Assembly (NCBI RefSeq): GCF_020080045.1
Contig: NZ_CP083451.1
Span: 1,178,001 to 1,242,000, forward strand
Length of the DNA: 64,000 nucleotides
Origin: Comamonas odontotermitis
Lineage (GTDB): Bacteria; Pseudomonadota; Gammaproteobacteria; Burkholderiales; Burkholderiaceae_C
Reading direction: 5' to 3'
Numbering within the stretch: the first letter of the stretch is position 1; every line of letters begins with the position of its first letter. The notes under the pieces are model-generated. The model was not told the origin of the DNA. It worked only from the letters and a program-made list of their open reading frames with translations, and did not search any database. Shown in pieces: positions 54,650 to 62,637 of this stretch. Position numbers and translations under genes: made by a program.

Positions 54650-55612
54650 ATGCTGAGCCGTACCGCCGATCACCTCTACTGGATGTCCCGTTACACCGAA
54701 CGGGCGGAGAACACCGCCCGCATGCTGAATGTCAGCTACGAAACCTCCATGCTTCCGCAGTCTGCGTCCGCTGCCACCAAGGCCTGGCAGAGCGTGCTGT
54801 CGATCAGCGAGCTGCTGCCCGCTTACTACCAGCGCCACGATGAAGTCACCCTGGAAGGCGTCTTGCACTTCATGGTGCGGGACGAAACCAATTCCTCATC
54901 GATCTACAGCTGCCTGCAGGCGGCGCGCGAGAATGCCCGCGCCGTGCGCGGGGCGTTGACGACAGAAGCCTGGGAGACGCAGAACCTGACCTGGCTGGAC
55001 ATGAACCGGCTGTTCAAGGCCAAGAAGTTCGAGACTGACCCGGCCAAGTTCTTTGAATGGGTCAAGTACCGTTCACACCTGTCGCGTGGCGTGGCGTTGG
55101 GCACCATGCTGCAGGACGATGCGTTTCGCTTCCTGCGGTTGGGCACCTTCATTGAGCGGGCAGACAACACCGCGCGCTTGCTGGATGTACGCTTTCACGC
55201 CATCAAGAACGATTACCATGGCACGGTGCCAGGCAAGGGCCAGGCGCAGTTCGACTTCTACCATTGGAGTGCCATTCTGCGCAGCGTCTCGGCGTTCGAG
55301 GTGTACCGCAAGGTCTACCGCAATGTGATCACGCCCGAGCGTGTGGCAGAGATGCTGATTCTGCGCCGAGACATGCCACGCTCCCTGCATGCCAGCATGT
55401 ACGAGGTCGTGCAGATTCTGGAAGCCGTGGCCAATGACCACTCGGCTGAAACCCAGCGCCAGGCAGGCTTGCTGCTGGCCGAGTTGCAGTATGGGCGCAT
55501 TGACGAATTGCTGGCCACCGGCCTGCATGCCTACCTGGTGCACTTTCTGGAACGCGTACATGCGCTGGGTGGTCGCATCGGCAACGATTTTCTCGCTACC
55601 GCGGACCTGTAA
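54650..55612 (+). CDS. Alpha-E domain protein (DUF403)
   Basis: 320 aa, almost all helical. Begins MLSRTADHLYWMSRYTERAENTARML, the diagnostic alpha-E start, and has ERADNTARLLDVRF in the middle (an internal repeat). Invariably linked to the cp-ATP-grasp gene and often to transglutaminase-like or proteasome-related (Anbu) genes, which are absent here. 58 nt after the ATP-grasp gene, so co-transcribed. Followed by a strong terminator. Confidence 0.88.
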   Translation: MLSRTADHLYWMSRYTERAENTARMLNVSYETSMLPQSASAATKAWQSVLSISELLPAYYQRHDEVTLEGVLHFMVRDETNSSSIYSCLQAARENARAVRGALTTEAWETQNLTWLDMNRLFKAKKFETDPAKFFEWVKYRSHLSRGVALGTMLQDDAFRFLRLGTFIERADNTARLLDVRFHAIKNDYHGTVPGKGQAQFDFYHWSAILRSVSAFEVYRKVYRNVITPERVAEMLILRRDMPRSLHASMYEVVQILEAVANDHSAETQRQAGLLLAELQYGRIDELLATGLHAYLVHFLERVHALGGRIGNDFLATADL

Positions 55613-55638
55613 GTGAACAGCATGTAGCGGAAACGAAA

Positions 55639-55681
55639 AAAGAAAAGGGAAAGGGCGCATGGCGCCCTTTCCCTTTTCTTT
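55639..55681. terminator. Strong bidirectional terminator
   Basis: A perfect 20-bp stem (55639-55658 with 55662-55681) and a 3-nt loop. The AAAGAAAAGGG arm and CCCTTTTCTTT arm supply A/T flanks for both convergent transcripts. Confidence 0.95.
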
Positions 55682-55710
55682 GGATGGTGTGAGCTTGACG
55701 CTCGGCGGGC

Positions 55711-56187
55711 TTACTCCAGCTCGCCCATCACTGATTGCAGGTAGTTCTGCGTGCCGACCTTGTCGATCAACTCCAGCTGGGTTTCCAGGAAGTCGATGTG
55801 CTCTTCGGTGTCGTCCAGAATCTTCTGCAGTAGATCGCGCGAGACATAGTCGCGCACGCTTTCGCAATGGGCAATGCCGTCCTTGATGGTGGCTTGCGCG
55901 CCTTGTTCCAGGCGCAGATCGCAGGCGAGCGCTTCAGGCACGTCTTCGCCGATCTGCAGCTTGCCCAGATCCTGCAGGTTGGGCAGTCCGTCGAGCATGA
56001 AGATGCGGTCCATCAGCCAGTCGGCGTGCTTCATCTCGCCGATGGATTCCTCATATTCCTTCTTGGCCAGCTTGTCGAGGCCCCAGTGCTTGTACATGCG
56101 GTAGTGCAGAAAGTACTGGTTGATGGCGGTGAGTTCGTTTTTCAGCTGGGCTTGCAAAAAGCCAATGGCCTTGGGGTCGCCTTTCAT
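55711..56187 (-). CDS. bfr: Bacterioferritin
   Basis: 158 aa. Ferritin-like four-helix protein storing iron as a 24-mer with bridging haem. Ferroxidase ligands in NELTAINQYFLHYRM (about residue 18), YEESIGEMKHADWLMDRIF with the haem Met at residue 52, and DDTEEHIDFLETQLELI. AAGGAG lies upstream. No Bfd ferredoxin gene was found beside it. Faces the divergent ahpC gene, linking iron storage and peroxide defence. Confidence 0.95.
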   Translation of the reverse strand: MKGDPKAIGFLQAQLKNELTAINQYFLHYRMYKHWGLDKLAKKEYEESIGEMKHADWLMDRIFMLDGLPNLQDLGKLQIGEDVPEALACDLRLEQGAQATIKDGIAHCESVRDYVSRDLLQKILDDTEEHIDFLETQLELIDKVGTQNYLQSVMGELE

Positions 56188-56591
56188 GGTGGGCTCCTTC
56201 TCGGTGTGTCAGTGGTCGATGGGTGTATTGTCGGGGCGAATCGGCGATGCGCCAAACCGGTGGGTTGCTAATCCCCGCTGCGGCGTTCTGGCTGCGTTTA
56301 AGGTTGAGTTGTGTTCGCATTTGACAGTGCCTGCCTGCGCCTGCATGATTCGGCCTTGTCGGAGCGCAAGGCCGTTGTCACATGGCTGTGCTAACTTGCA
56401 GAGGTGGTGCGCAATCTGCTGTGCGGCCTTGCAAATTCGGCAATCGTCCCTATTGAAGAAGTACGACAGGTCGGGATCTTGAAAATAGCTTTTGCAAATT
56501 AAAACGATCAATTTAATTGACTGGATTAATGATTCAAGTTTTCCTACACTAACTCCTGTCAAGCAATTTTTACCACTAGAAGGAAACAGCA
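56188..56591. promoter_or_regulatory. Divergent bfr-ahpC promoter region
   Basis: 404 bp with no credible gene. Near ahpC it becomes AT-rich and contains TCAAT-TTA-ATTGA (56508-56520) and tetranucleotides ATAG, AAAT, ATCA and TGAC spaced 11 bp apart from 56484. This recalls, weakly, the four-part OxyR site. Confidence 0.35.
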
Positions 56592-57173
56592 ATGTCCCTG
56601 ATCAATACGCAAGTCCAACCCTTCAAGACCACTGCTTTCGTGCAGCGCGCTGGCGCCGCCAAGGGTGAGTTCATCGACGTGACCGAAGCCGATTTGAAGG
56701 GCAAGTGGTCTGTCGTGATCTTCATGCCAGCCGCTTTCACCTTCAACTGCCCCACCGAAATCGAAGACGCAGCCAACAACTACGCCGAGTTCCAGAAGGC
56801 TGGCGCAGAGGTCTACATCGTCACCACCGACACGCATTTCTCCCACAAGGTGTGGCATGAAACCTCCGACGCCGTGGGCAAGGCACAGTTCCCACTGGTT
56901 GGCGATCCAACCCATCAACTGACCAATGCCTTTGGCGTGCACATCCCTGAAGAAGGCCTGGCGCTGCGCGGCACTTTCGTGATCAACCCTGATGGCGTGA
57001 TCAAGACCATGGAAATCCATTCCAACGAAATCGCCCGTGACGTGTCGGAAACCCTGCGCAAGCTCAAGGCTGCCCAGTACACCGCTGCTCACCCAGGTGA
57101 AGTGTGCCCCGCCAAGTGGAAAGAAGGCGAGAAGACCCTGGCTCCTTCGCTGGACCTGGTCGGCAAGATCTGA
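56592..57173 (+). CDS. ahpC: Alkyl hydroperoxide reductase, peroxiredoxin subunit
   Basis: 193 aa, typical 2-Cys AhpC. Peroxidatic Cys in AAFTFNCPTE (about residue 47; Asn precedes the Cys where Val is common) and resolving Cys in HPGEVCPAKWKEG (about residue 166). Detoxifies organic and hydrogen peroxides using electrons from AhpF. GAAGGAAAC lies upstream. The ahpF gene follows after 116 nt, with a hairpin in between that probably lets AhpC be made in excess. Confidence 0.97.
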   Translation: MSLINTQVQPFKTTAFVQRAGAAKGEFIDVTEADLKGKWSVVIFMPAAFTFNCPTEIEDAANNYAEFQKAGAEVYIVTTDTHFSHKVWHETSDAVGKAQFPLVGDPTHQLTNAFGVHIPEEGLALRGTFVINPDGVIKTMEIHSNEIARDVSETLRKLKAAQYTAAHPGEVCPAKWKEGEKTLAPSLDLVGKI

Positions 57174-57185
57174 TCGATCTCACAC

Positions 57186-57245
57186 TGCTACAAAATAGGT
57201 AGCTTCAGACGCCCGGGTGCCTGGCGCCCGGGCATTATTTTTTTC
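57186..57245 (+). repeat. R1-like repeat between ahpC and ahpF
   Basis: CTGCTACAAAATAGGTAGC, then a GCGC-type stem, then a T-rich tail. Here the R1 stem seems to have become a terminator hairpin. Confidence 0.4.
57211..57244 (+). terminator. Attenuator/terminator between ahpC and ahpF
   Basis: GCCCGGG (57211-57217) pairs with CCCGGGC (57227-57233), followed by ATTATTTTTTT. Confidence 0.8.
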
Positions 57246-57289
57246 AAAAACTAGAAAATTCAATCGTTACAAAGTCAAAAGGAAGATCC

Positions 57290-58846
57290 ATGCTCGACAA
57301 CACCATGAAAGCACAATTGAAAGCGTACTTGGAGCGTCTGACCAAGCCCGTCGAGCTGGTGGCGGCCTTGGGCGATGACGAAAAGTCGCAGGAAGTGCGC
57401 GAACTGCTCGCGGACATCAAGGAGCTCAATGACAAGATCACCGTGGTCGAGAAGAAGGATGGCGACGAACGCCGGCCTTCGTTTCTGATCACCAACCCAG
57501 GCGTGGATACCGGCGTGCGTTTTGCCGGCGTGCCACTGGGCCACGAATTCACCTCGCTGGTGCTGGCGTTGCTGCAAGTGGGTGGCCACCCATCGAAGGA
57601 ATCTGCAGATCTGCTGGAGCAGGTCAGGAATATCGATACGCCACTGCACTTCGAGACCTACTACTCGCTGTCATGCCACAACTGCCCGGATGTGGTGCAG
57701 GCGCTGAATCTGATGGCGGTGCTCAACCCCAAGATCACGCATACTGCGATTGACGGCGGCATCTTCCAGAAGGAAGTGGAAGCGCGCGAAGTGATGGCGG
57801 TGCCCACTGTTTTTGTCAACGGCGAACGCTTTGGCCAGGGCCGCATGGAGCTGGCCGAGATCGTGGCCAAGGTCGACACGGGCGCTGCGGTACGGGAAGC
57901 CGCCAAGATTTCTGCCAAGGAAGCCTTTGATGTGCTGGTGGTGGGCGGAGGCCCTGCTGGCGCGGCTGCGGCCATCTATGCCGCCCGCAAGGGCATCCGC
58001 ACCGGCATCGCGGCCGACCGCATTGGCGGCCAGATGCTCGATACCGTGGATATCGAGAACTTCATGTCGGTCAGCAAGACCGAAGGCCCCAAACTATCTG
58101 CGGCGATGGAAAACCATATCCGTGACTACGAGGTGGACATCATGGCCTTGCAGACTGCCAAGCGCCTCACCCCTGCTGCGCAGGAAGGCGGCTTGATCGA
58201 GATTGAGACGGAATCGGGTGCCAAGCTCAAGGCCAAGACCGTGATTCTCTCGACCGGCGCCCGCTGGCGCAACATGAACGTGCCTGGTGAAGACAAGTAC
58301 CGCACCAAGGGTGTGACGTACTGCCCGCACTGCGATGGTCCGCTGTTCAAGGGCAAGGATGTGGCCGTGATCGGCGGCGGCAATTCGGGCATTGAAGCAG
58401 CCATCGATCTGGCTGGTGTCGTCAAGAGCGTCACGGTGCTGGAATTTGCTGCGGAGCTGAAGGCCGATGCCGTGCTGCAGAAGAAGCTGGCGACCTTGCC
58501 GAACGTCAAGGTGATCCTGAATGCCCAGACCACCGAAGTGAATGGCGACGGCAAGAAGGTGACCGGTCTCACGTACAAGGACCGCACCAACGACGAGATC
58601 AAACAGGTTGCGCTCGAAGGCATCTTTGTGCAGATCGGTCTGCTGCCCAATACCGATTGGCTCAAGGGCACGGTGAACCTGACGCGCTTTGGCGAGATCG
58701 AGATCAATGCCAAGGGTGAAACCAATCTGCCCGGCGTGTTTGCTGCCGGTGATTGCACGAACGTGCCGTTCAAGCAGATCATCATTGCCGCAGGTGCTGG
58801 TGCCACGGCGGCGTTGTCGGCCTTCGATCACCTGATCCGGCATTGA
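57290..58846 (+). CDS. ahpF: Alkyl hydroperoxide reductase flavoprotein subunit
   Basis: 518 aa. N-terminal glutaredoxin-like domain with CHNC (about residue 128), FAD-binding Rossmann [12 protein letters not shown] (about residue 217), NAD(P)H-binding site [12 protein letters not shown] (about residue 358), redox CPHC (about residue 345) and FAAGDCTN near the C-terminus. Passes electrons from NADH to AhpC. ATG 57290 follows AAAAGGAAG. Second gene of the ahpC-ahpF operon. Confidence 0.97.
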   Translation: MLDNTMKAQLKAYLERLTKPVELVAALGDDEKSQEVRELLADIKELNDKITVVEKKDGDERRPSFLITNPGVDTGVRFAGVPLGHEFTSLVLALLQVGGHPSKESADLLEQVRNIDTPLHFETYYSLSCHNCPDVVQALNLMAVLNPKITHTAIDGGIFQKEVEAREVMAVPTVFVNGERFGQGRMELAEIVAKVDTGAAVREAAKISAKEAFDVLVVGGGPAGAAAAIYAARKGIRTGIAADRIGGQMLDTVDIENFMSVSKTEGPKLSAAMENHIRDYEVDIMALQTAKRLTPAAQEGGLIEIETESGAKLKAKTVILSTGARWRNMNVPGEDKYRTKGVTYCPHCDGPLFKGKDVAVIGGGNSGIEAAIDLAGVVKSVTVLEFAAELKADAVLQKKLATLPNVKVILNAQTTEVNGDGKKVTGLTYKDRTNDEIKQVALEGIFVQIGLLPNTDWLKGTVNLTRFGEIEINAKGETNLPGVFAAGDCTNVPFKQIIIAAGAGATAALSAFDHLIRH

Positions 58847-58847
58847 A

Positions 58848-58897
58848 ATGGCTGCTGGCGCTTGACTGGTAAGCGCCAATTGCTATCAAGGCAATAC
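58848..58897 (+). repeat. R1 intergenic repeat
   Basis: ATGGCTGCTGGCGCTTGAC, TGGTAAGCGCCAATTGCTATC. A clear GGCGCTT/AAGCGCC stem directly 3' of ahpF. Confidence 0.6.
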
Positions 58898-58916
58898 TGA
58901 AATCTCCCGTAAATGC

Positions 58917-58947
58917 AAAGAGGACTGCCTGGCAGTCCTCTTTTTTT
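58917..58947. terminator. Terminator between ahpF and argF
   Basis: AAAGAGGACTGCC and GGCAGTCCTCTTT form a long stem followed by a T-run. Serves ahpF and probably argF from the other side. Confidence 0.9.
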
Positions 58948-59023
58948 GTTTGCCTCTGTTGCCGAACTTGATCGGCATCAAAAAACGGCCCGAAGGCCGT
59001 CTGTGGGAATGGCGGGATGCCGA

Positions 59024-59944
59024 TCAGCCCTGCTTGCCGATGAGCAGGTATTCCATCAGGGCCTTTTGCACATGCATGCGGTTCTCGGCCTCATCCCAGA
59101 CGACGGATTGCGGGCCGTCGATCACATCGGCCTGCACTTCCTCGCCGCGGTGCGCGGGCAGGCAATGCATGAAGAGGGCATCCTTCCTGGCAATCGCCAT
59201 CATCTCCTGGTCCACGCACCAGTCGGCAAAGGCCTTCATGCGCTTCTCGTTCTCTTCCTCGTAGCCCATGCTGGTCCACACATCGGTGGTGACAAGGTCT
59301 GCATCCTTGCAGGCATCCATCGGGTTGCTGAAGATTTTGTAGCAATCCTTGTTGTAGGGACGGCCGCTGAAGGCCAGTTCTTCATCGATCTCGTAGCCGC
59401 TTGGCGTGCTGACGTGCACCTTGAAGCCCAGCAGGTTGGCCGCCTGCAGCCAGGTATTGGCCATGTTGTTGCCGTCACCCACCCAGGCCACCGTCTTGCC
59501 CTGGATGGAGCCGCGATGCTCGATGAAAGTGAAGATGTCGGCCAGGATCTGGCAGGGGTGGAACTCGTTGGTCAGGCCGTTGATCACCGGCACGCGCGAG
59601 TGGGACGCAAAGCGCTCGATCTTTTCCTGGCCGAAGGTACGGATCATCACCAGATCGGTCATGCGGCTGATGACGCGTGCGCTGTCCTCGATGGGCTCGG
59701 CGCGGCCCAGCTGGCTGTCGCCGGTGGTGAGGTGCACCACGGAGCCACCCAACTGGTACATGCCCGCCTCAAAGCTCACGCGCGTGCGCGTGCTGGCCTT
59801 TTCAAAGATCATGGCCAGCGTGCGGTCGGCCAAGGTGTGGTGGGTGACGTAGCCCTTGAACTTCTGCTTGATCAGCGCAGCACGCTTGAACAGGTATTCA
59901 TACTCATCGGCCGTGAAGTCTTGGAATTGCAGGTAATGTTTCAT
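59024..59944 (-). CDS. argF: Ornithine carbamoyltransferase
   Basis: 306 aa. Carbamoyl-phosphate site STRTRVSFE (about residue 53), FHPCQILAD, and the ornithine-side HCLPAHRGEE (about residue 266). Makes citrulline in arginine synthesis. Start MKHYLQFQDF matches the family. Lies 101 nt downstream of argD on the same strand; the spacer holds a striking long hairpin. Longer upstream frame is a shadow of argD. Confidence 0.96.
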   Translation of the reverse strand: MKHYLQFQDFTADEYEYLFKRAALIKQKFKGYVTHHTLADRTLAMIFEKASTRTRVSFEAGMYQLGGSVVHLTTGDSQLGRAEPIEDSARVISRMTDLVMIRTFGQEKIERFASHSRVPVINGLTNEFHPCQILADIFTFIEHRGSIQGKTVAWVGDGNNMANTWLQAANLLGFKVHVSTPSGYEIDEELAFSGRPYNKDCYKIFSNPMDACKDADLVTTDVWTSMGYEEENEKRMKAFADWCVDQEMMAIARKDALFMHCLPAHRGEEVQADVIDGPQSVVWDEAENRMHVQKALMEYLLIGKQG

Positions 59945-59967
59945 AACGCTCGGGTCTTGTCTGTAGA

Positions 59968-60039
59968 GCTTATGCAAACAGGGAGGTGCAGCGGGCCTTT
60001 CCATTGGCAGGCTGCGGCCTGATCCTGATTTGCATAAGC
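59968..60039. repeat. Long hairpin between argD and argF
   Basis: GCTTATGCAAA (59968-59978) and TTTGCATAAGC (60029-60039) are perfect 11-bp inverted repeats. Between them CAGG/CCTG and GCAGCGGGCC/GGCTGCGGCC-type complementarity continues the stem with small bulges. No T-run follows. Confidence 0.6.
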
Positions 60040-60045
60040 CGTGGT

Positions 60046-61248
60046 TTACTTGCCAGCCAGGAATGCCTTGACCAGCGGAGCCAGCTTGGCGACGATCTCG
60101 TCGGCTTCCGCTTCCGTCAGGATGAGGGACGGCACAAGGCGGATCACGGTGTCGGCGGTCACGCTGAACAGCAGGCCTGCCTCTTGCGCTCCACGGGTGA
60201 TCAACTCGCCGCAGGGCTTGTTCAGCTCCACGCCGATCATCAGGCCCTGGCCGCGCACTTCGACGAAGCCTTCCGTACCCGCCAGCGCCTTGTTCAGTGC
60301 GGCCTTCAGATAGTCGCCGACCTTGGTGGCGTTGTCCAGCAGCTTCTCTTCTTCCATGATGCGGATGGTTTCGACGCCAGCGCGCATGGCCAGGGGGTTG
60401 CCGCCGAACGTGGTGCCATGGTTGCCAGGCTGGAACACCTTGGCTGCCTTGGGGCCCGCCACCACTGCACCGATCGGCACACCCGAGCCCAGGCCCTTGG
60501 CCAGCGACATTACATCGGGCACGATGCCGGCCCACTGGTGGGCAAACCATTTGCCGGTGCGGCCCATGCCGGCCTGGATTTCATCCACCACAAACAGCCA
60601 GTCCTGGGCATCGCACAGCTCGCGCACCTGCTTCATGAAGTCGGCGCGCATGGGGTGCAGGCCGCCTTCGCCCTGGATGGGCTCCATCATCACGGCAACG
60701 ATATTGGGGTTGCCTTCGGTTGCCTCTTTCAATGCCACGAAATCGTTGGCCGGCACGCGCAGGAAGCCATCGAGCAGCGGGCCAAAGCCATTGCGCACCT
60801 TGGGGTTGGCCGTGGCGCTCATTGTGGCAATGGAGCGGCCGTGGAAAGCGTGGTCAAAAACCACGATGACCGGCTTTTCGATGCCCTTGTCCACGCCATA
60901 CTTGCGGGCGATCTTGATCGCCGCTTCGTTGGCTTCCAGGCCGGTGGAGCAGAAGAAGGCGTTGGTCATCTTCGAGCGCTCCACCAGCAGGGCCGCCAGC
61001 TTTTCCTGACCAGGCACGTAGTAGTAGTTGCTGGTGTGGATCAGCTTGGTCATCTGGTCATGCAGTGCCGCCACCAGCTTGGCATGGTTGTGACCCAGCG
61101 TGTTGACGGCGATGCCGCCCAGTGCATCGAGGTATTCCTTGCCGTTGACATCCCACACGCGCACGCCCTGGCCTCGCTCCAGTGCGACTGGCACGCGGCC
61201 ATAGGTAGTCATCACATGGGGCTCTGCAGGCTTGACGATGTCGGTCAT
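60046..61248 (-). CDS. argD: Acetylornithine aminotransferase
   Basis: 400 aa class III PLP aminotransferase. NSGLEANEAA-type phosphate site (CSTGLEANEAAIKIARKY), FHGRSIATMS, LFVVDEIQAGMGRTGKW and PLP Lys in SLAKGLGSGVPIGA (about residue 252). Converts N-acetylglutamate semialdehyde to N-acetylornithine; may also serve succinyldiaminopimelate. ATG 61248 with GGAGATTT upstream; a longer start to 61284 adds a hydrophobic stretch unlike the family. First gene of argD-argF. Confidence 0.93.
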   Translation of the reverse strand: MTDIVKPAEPHVMTTYGRVPVALERGQGVRVWDVNGKEYLDALGGIAVNTLGHNHAKLVAALHDQMTKLIHTSNYYYVPGQEKLAALLVERSKMTNAFFCSTGLEANEAAIKIARKYGVDKGIEKPVIVVFDHAFHGRSIATMSATANPKVRNGFGPLLDGFLRVPANDFVALKEATEGNPNIVAVMMEPIQGEGGLHPMRADFMKQVRELCDAQDWLFVVDEIQAGMGRTGKWFAHQWAGIVPDVMSLAKGLGSGVPIGAVVAGPKAAKVFQPGNHGTTFGGNPLAMRAGVETIRIMEEEKLLDNATKVGDYLKAALNKALAGTEGFVEVRGQGLMIGVELNKPCGELITRGAQEAGLLFSVTADTVIRLVPSLILTEAEADEIVAKLAPLVKAFLAGK

Positions 61249-61648
61249 GGGAAATCTCCACAAAAAAGTAAATAAAAACTCCACAGATACCCGCTAAAGT
61301 GGCTGGGCGTCGGGTGGAAAGGCCATTCTAGGGGCTGGGCGGTACACCACTAGTGAAGAATGTGCATCACTGCATTGCGCAAGCGATCTCTTTGTGAAAT
61401 ATACGCTTTGCGTTGAAGAGCTGTACATGAAATGGACCAGCTGTGTAGTGTTTTCGGGATTTCGTGCCCGGTATCCTGTTGGTCTGCCTGAATTGCGTGA
61501 ATTTGCGGCAAAACTATGTTGCCTGCGCATTTCATGATGTCTTGAAGTTATAGGCCCTGCGTGCTTATCTCTTATATAAGAGTTAAAATGCTGGTTTGGC
61601 CTCGGGCAGTGATCCTCCTGGAAGGCCGTTATCAGAGGTTTCCGTCAC
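61249..61648. promoter_or_regulatory. Divergent argD-DUF3579 spacer
   Basis: 400 bp without a credible gene. It includes the perfect 14-bp palindrome CTCTTATATAAGAG (61569-61582) and a following TTAAAAT stretch about 70 bp before the DUF3579 start. This is probably the DUF3579 promoter or operator area; an arginine-repressor box was not recognised. Confidence 0.4.
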
Positions 61649-61984
61649 ATGGTTTCTCCGTCGTCTCAAGAGGTTTTCATTTTGGGCATCACCCAGGGTG
61701 GAAGGACATTTCGCCCCAGCGACTGGGCGGAGCGCCTGGCTGGGGTGATGAGCCAGTTTCGTCCGGGCGGCGCGCGTCCCGGCAGCCATCTGGGCTACTC
61801 GCCCTGGTGCATTCCCACCACGATGAATGGCGCCAAGTGCGTGGTGGTCAAGCGCGAGTTGCAGGCCCATGAGCCGATGGCCTGGGACTTCGTGATGAAT
61901 TTCGCCCGCGACAATGATCTGCAGACCACCGATGCCTGTCTGATCCCGGATGCTTCGGCATCGGCTCCCGCTACCAAGGCCTGA
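61649..61984 (+). CDS. DUF3579 family protein
   Basis: 111 aa. Family text: EVFILGITQGGRTFRPSDWAERLAGVMSQF, YSPWCIPTTMNGAKCVVV, PMAWDFVMNFARDNDLQ. Found in Betaproteobacteria next to arginine genes; function unknown. ATG 61649 is preceded by TCCGTCAC with no strong SD. Followed at once by a terminator that begins in the last codons. Confidence 0.88.
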   Translation: MVSPSSQEVFILGITQGGRTFRPSDWAERLAGVMSQFRPGGARPGSHLGYSPWCIPTTMNGAKCVVVKRELQAHEPMAWDFVMNFARDNDLQTTDACLIPDASASAPATKA

Positions 61985-62003
61985 TTCTCAGGCCTTCTTT
62001 TTT
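61976..62003 (+). terminator. Terminator of DUF3579
   Basis: AAGGCCTGA-TTC-TCAGGCCTT followed by CTTTTTT. The stem includes the stop codon. Confidence 0.9.
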
Positions 62004-62127
62004 GGGTGCGGGCAGCGGGCGGGAGAGAGTCCGGTGACCGGGTGAAGAAGCGCGGAATGCTATTGTTTTTGATAATGCAGGCGGCTTCTGGCGTGAGCTG
62101 GCGTATATTGGGGGTGAGTACGAACGT

Positions 62128-62155
62128 AAAAAAGCCGTCTTGCGACGGCTTTTTT
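62128..62155. terminator. Bidirectional terminator, rpsT side
   Basis: Six A, GCCGTC-TTGC-GACGGC, six T. Terminates leftward rpsT transcripts. Confidence 0.9.
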
Positions 62156-62222
62156 ACTACTGACAGCGCACCCGTTTACAAACGGCGGGCAGAGGGTCTG
62201 CCCGTGCGATTGCCTAAATGGA

Positions 62223-62519
62223 TTAGGCGGCCAATGCCAGGGCTTTCACCTTGGCAGCAATGCGGCTCTTATCGCGAGCGGCCTTGTTCTTGTGGAAGAT
62301 GCCCTTGTCGGCGATCGTATCCAGCACGGACTGGGCCTTTGCAAACAGTTCGGTGGCCTTGGTCTTGTCGCCAGCGGCAACAGCCTTTTCCACGTTCTTG
62401 ATAGCGGTGCGGTACTTCGAACGCAGCGAGGTGTTGGCGGCGTTCAGCTTGACGTTCTGGCGGGCGCGCTTGCGGCCGGATGCCAAACGGGGGTTCTTCT
62501 TGACTGGCTTGGATGCCAT
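62223..62519 (-). CDS. rpsT: 30S ribosomal protein S20
   Basis: 98 aa. Lys/Arg/Ala-rich helical protein: [35 protein letters not shown] and [17 protein letters not shown]. Binds 16S rRNA early in 30S assembly. Standard length. Divergent from murJ, as in many Betaproteobacteria, with 118 bp between starts. Confidence 0.97.
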   Translation of the reverse strand: MASKPVKKNPRLASGRKRARQNVKLNAANTSLRSKYRTAIKNVEKAVAAGDKTKATELFAKAQSVLDTIADKGIFHKNKAARDKSRIAAKVKALALAA

Positions 62520-62601
62520 GATGATTTTCCTTAAAAGTCTGCGGATGTTGTCAGTGAACCAGCGATTATAGCGGCAATTTACACAGAAATCCAGGCGCTA
62601 G

Positions 62602-62631
62602 TTCAATCCCCTGGCTGGGCACGGCTACACT
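62602..62631 (+). promoter_or_regulatory. Candidate murJ promoter giving a leaderless mRNA
   Basis: TACACT at 62626-62631 is a fair -10, with a weak TTCAAT about 18 bp upstream. Transcription would start at or beside the GTG at 62638, leaving no 5' leader. Confidence 0.35.
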
Positions 62632-62637
62632 TTGCGG

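Noticed and set aside
56209..56592. Possible Bfd-like ferredoxin upstream of bfr (LIVLICK..., CRICK)
   Set aside because: Cys spacing does not match Bfd, the frame overlaps the ahpC promoter and start, and there is no SD. It looks like chance in the divergent spacer.
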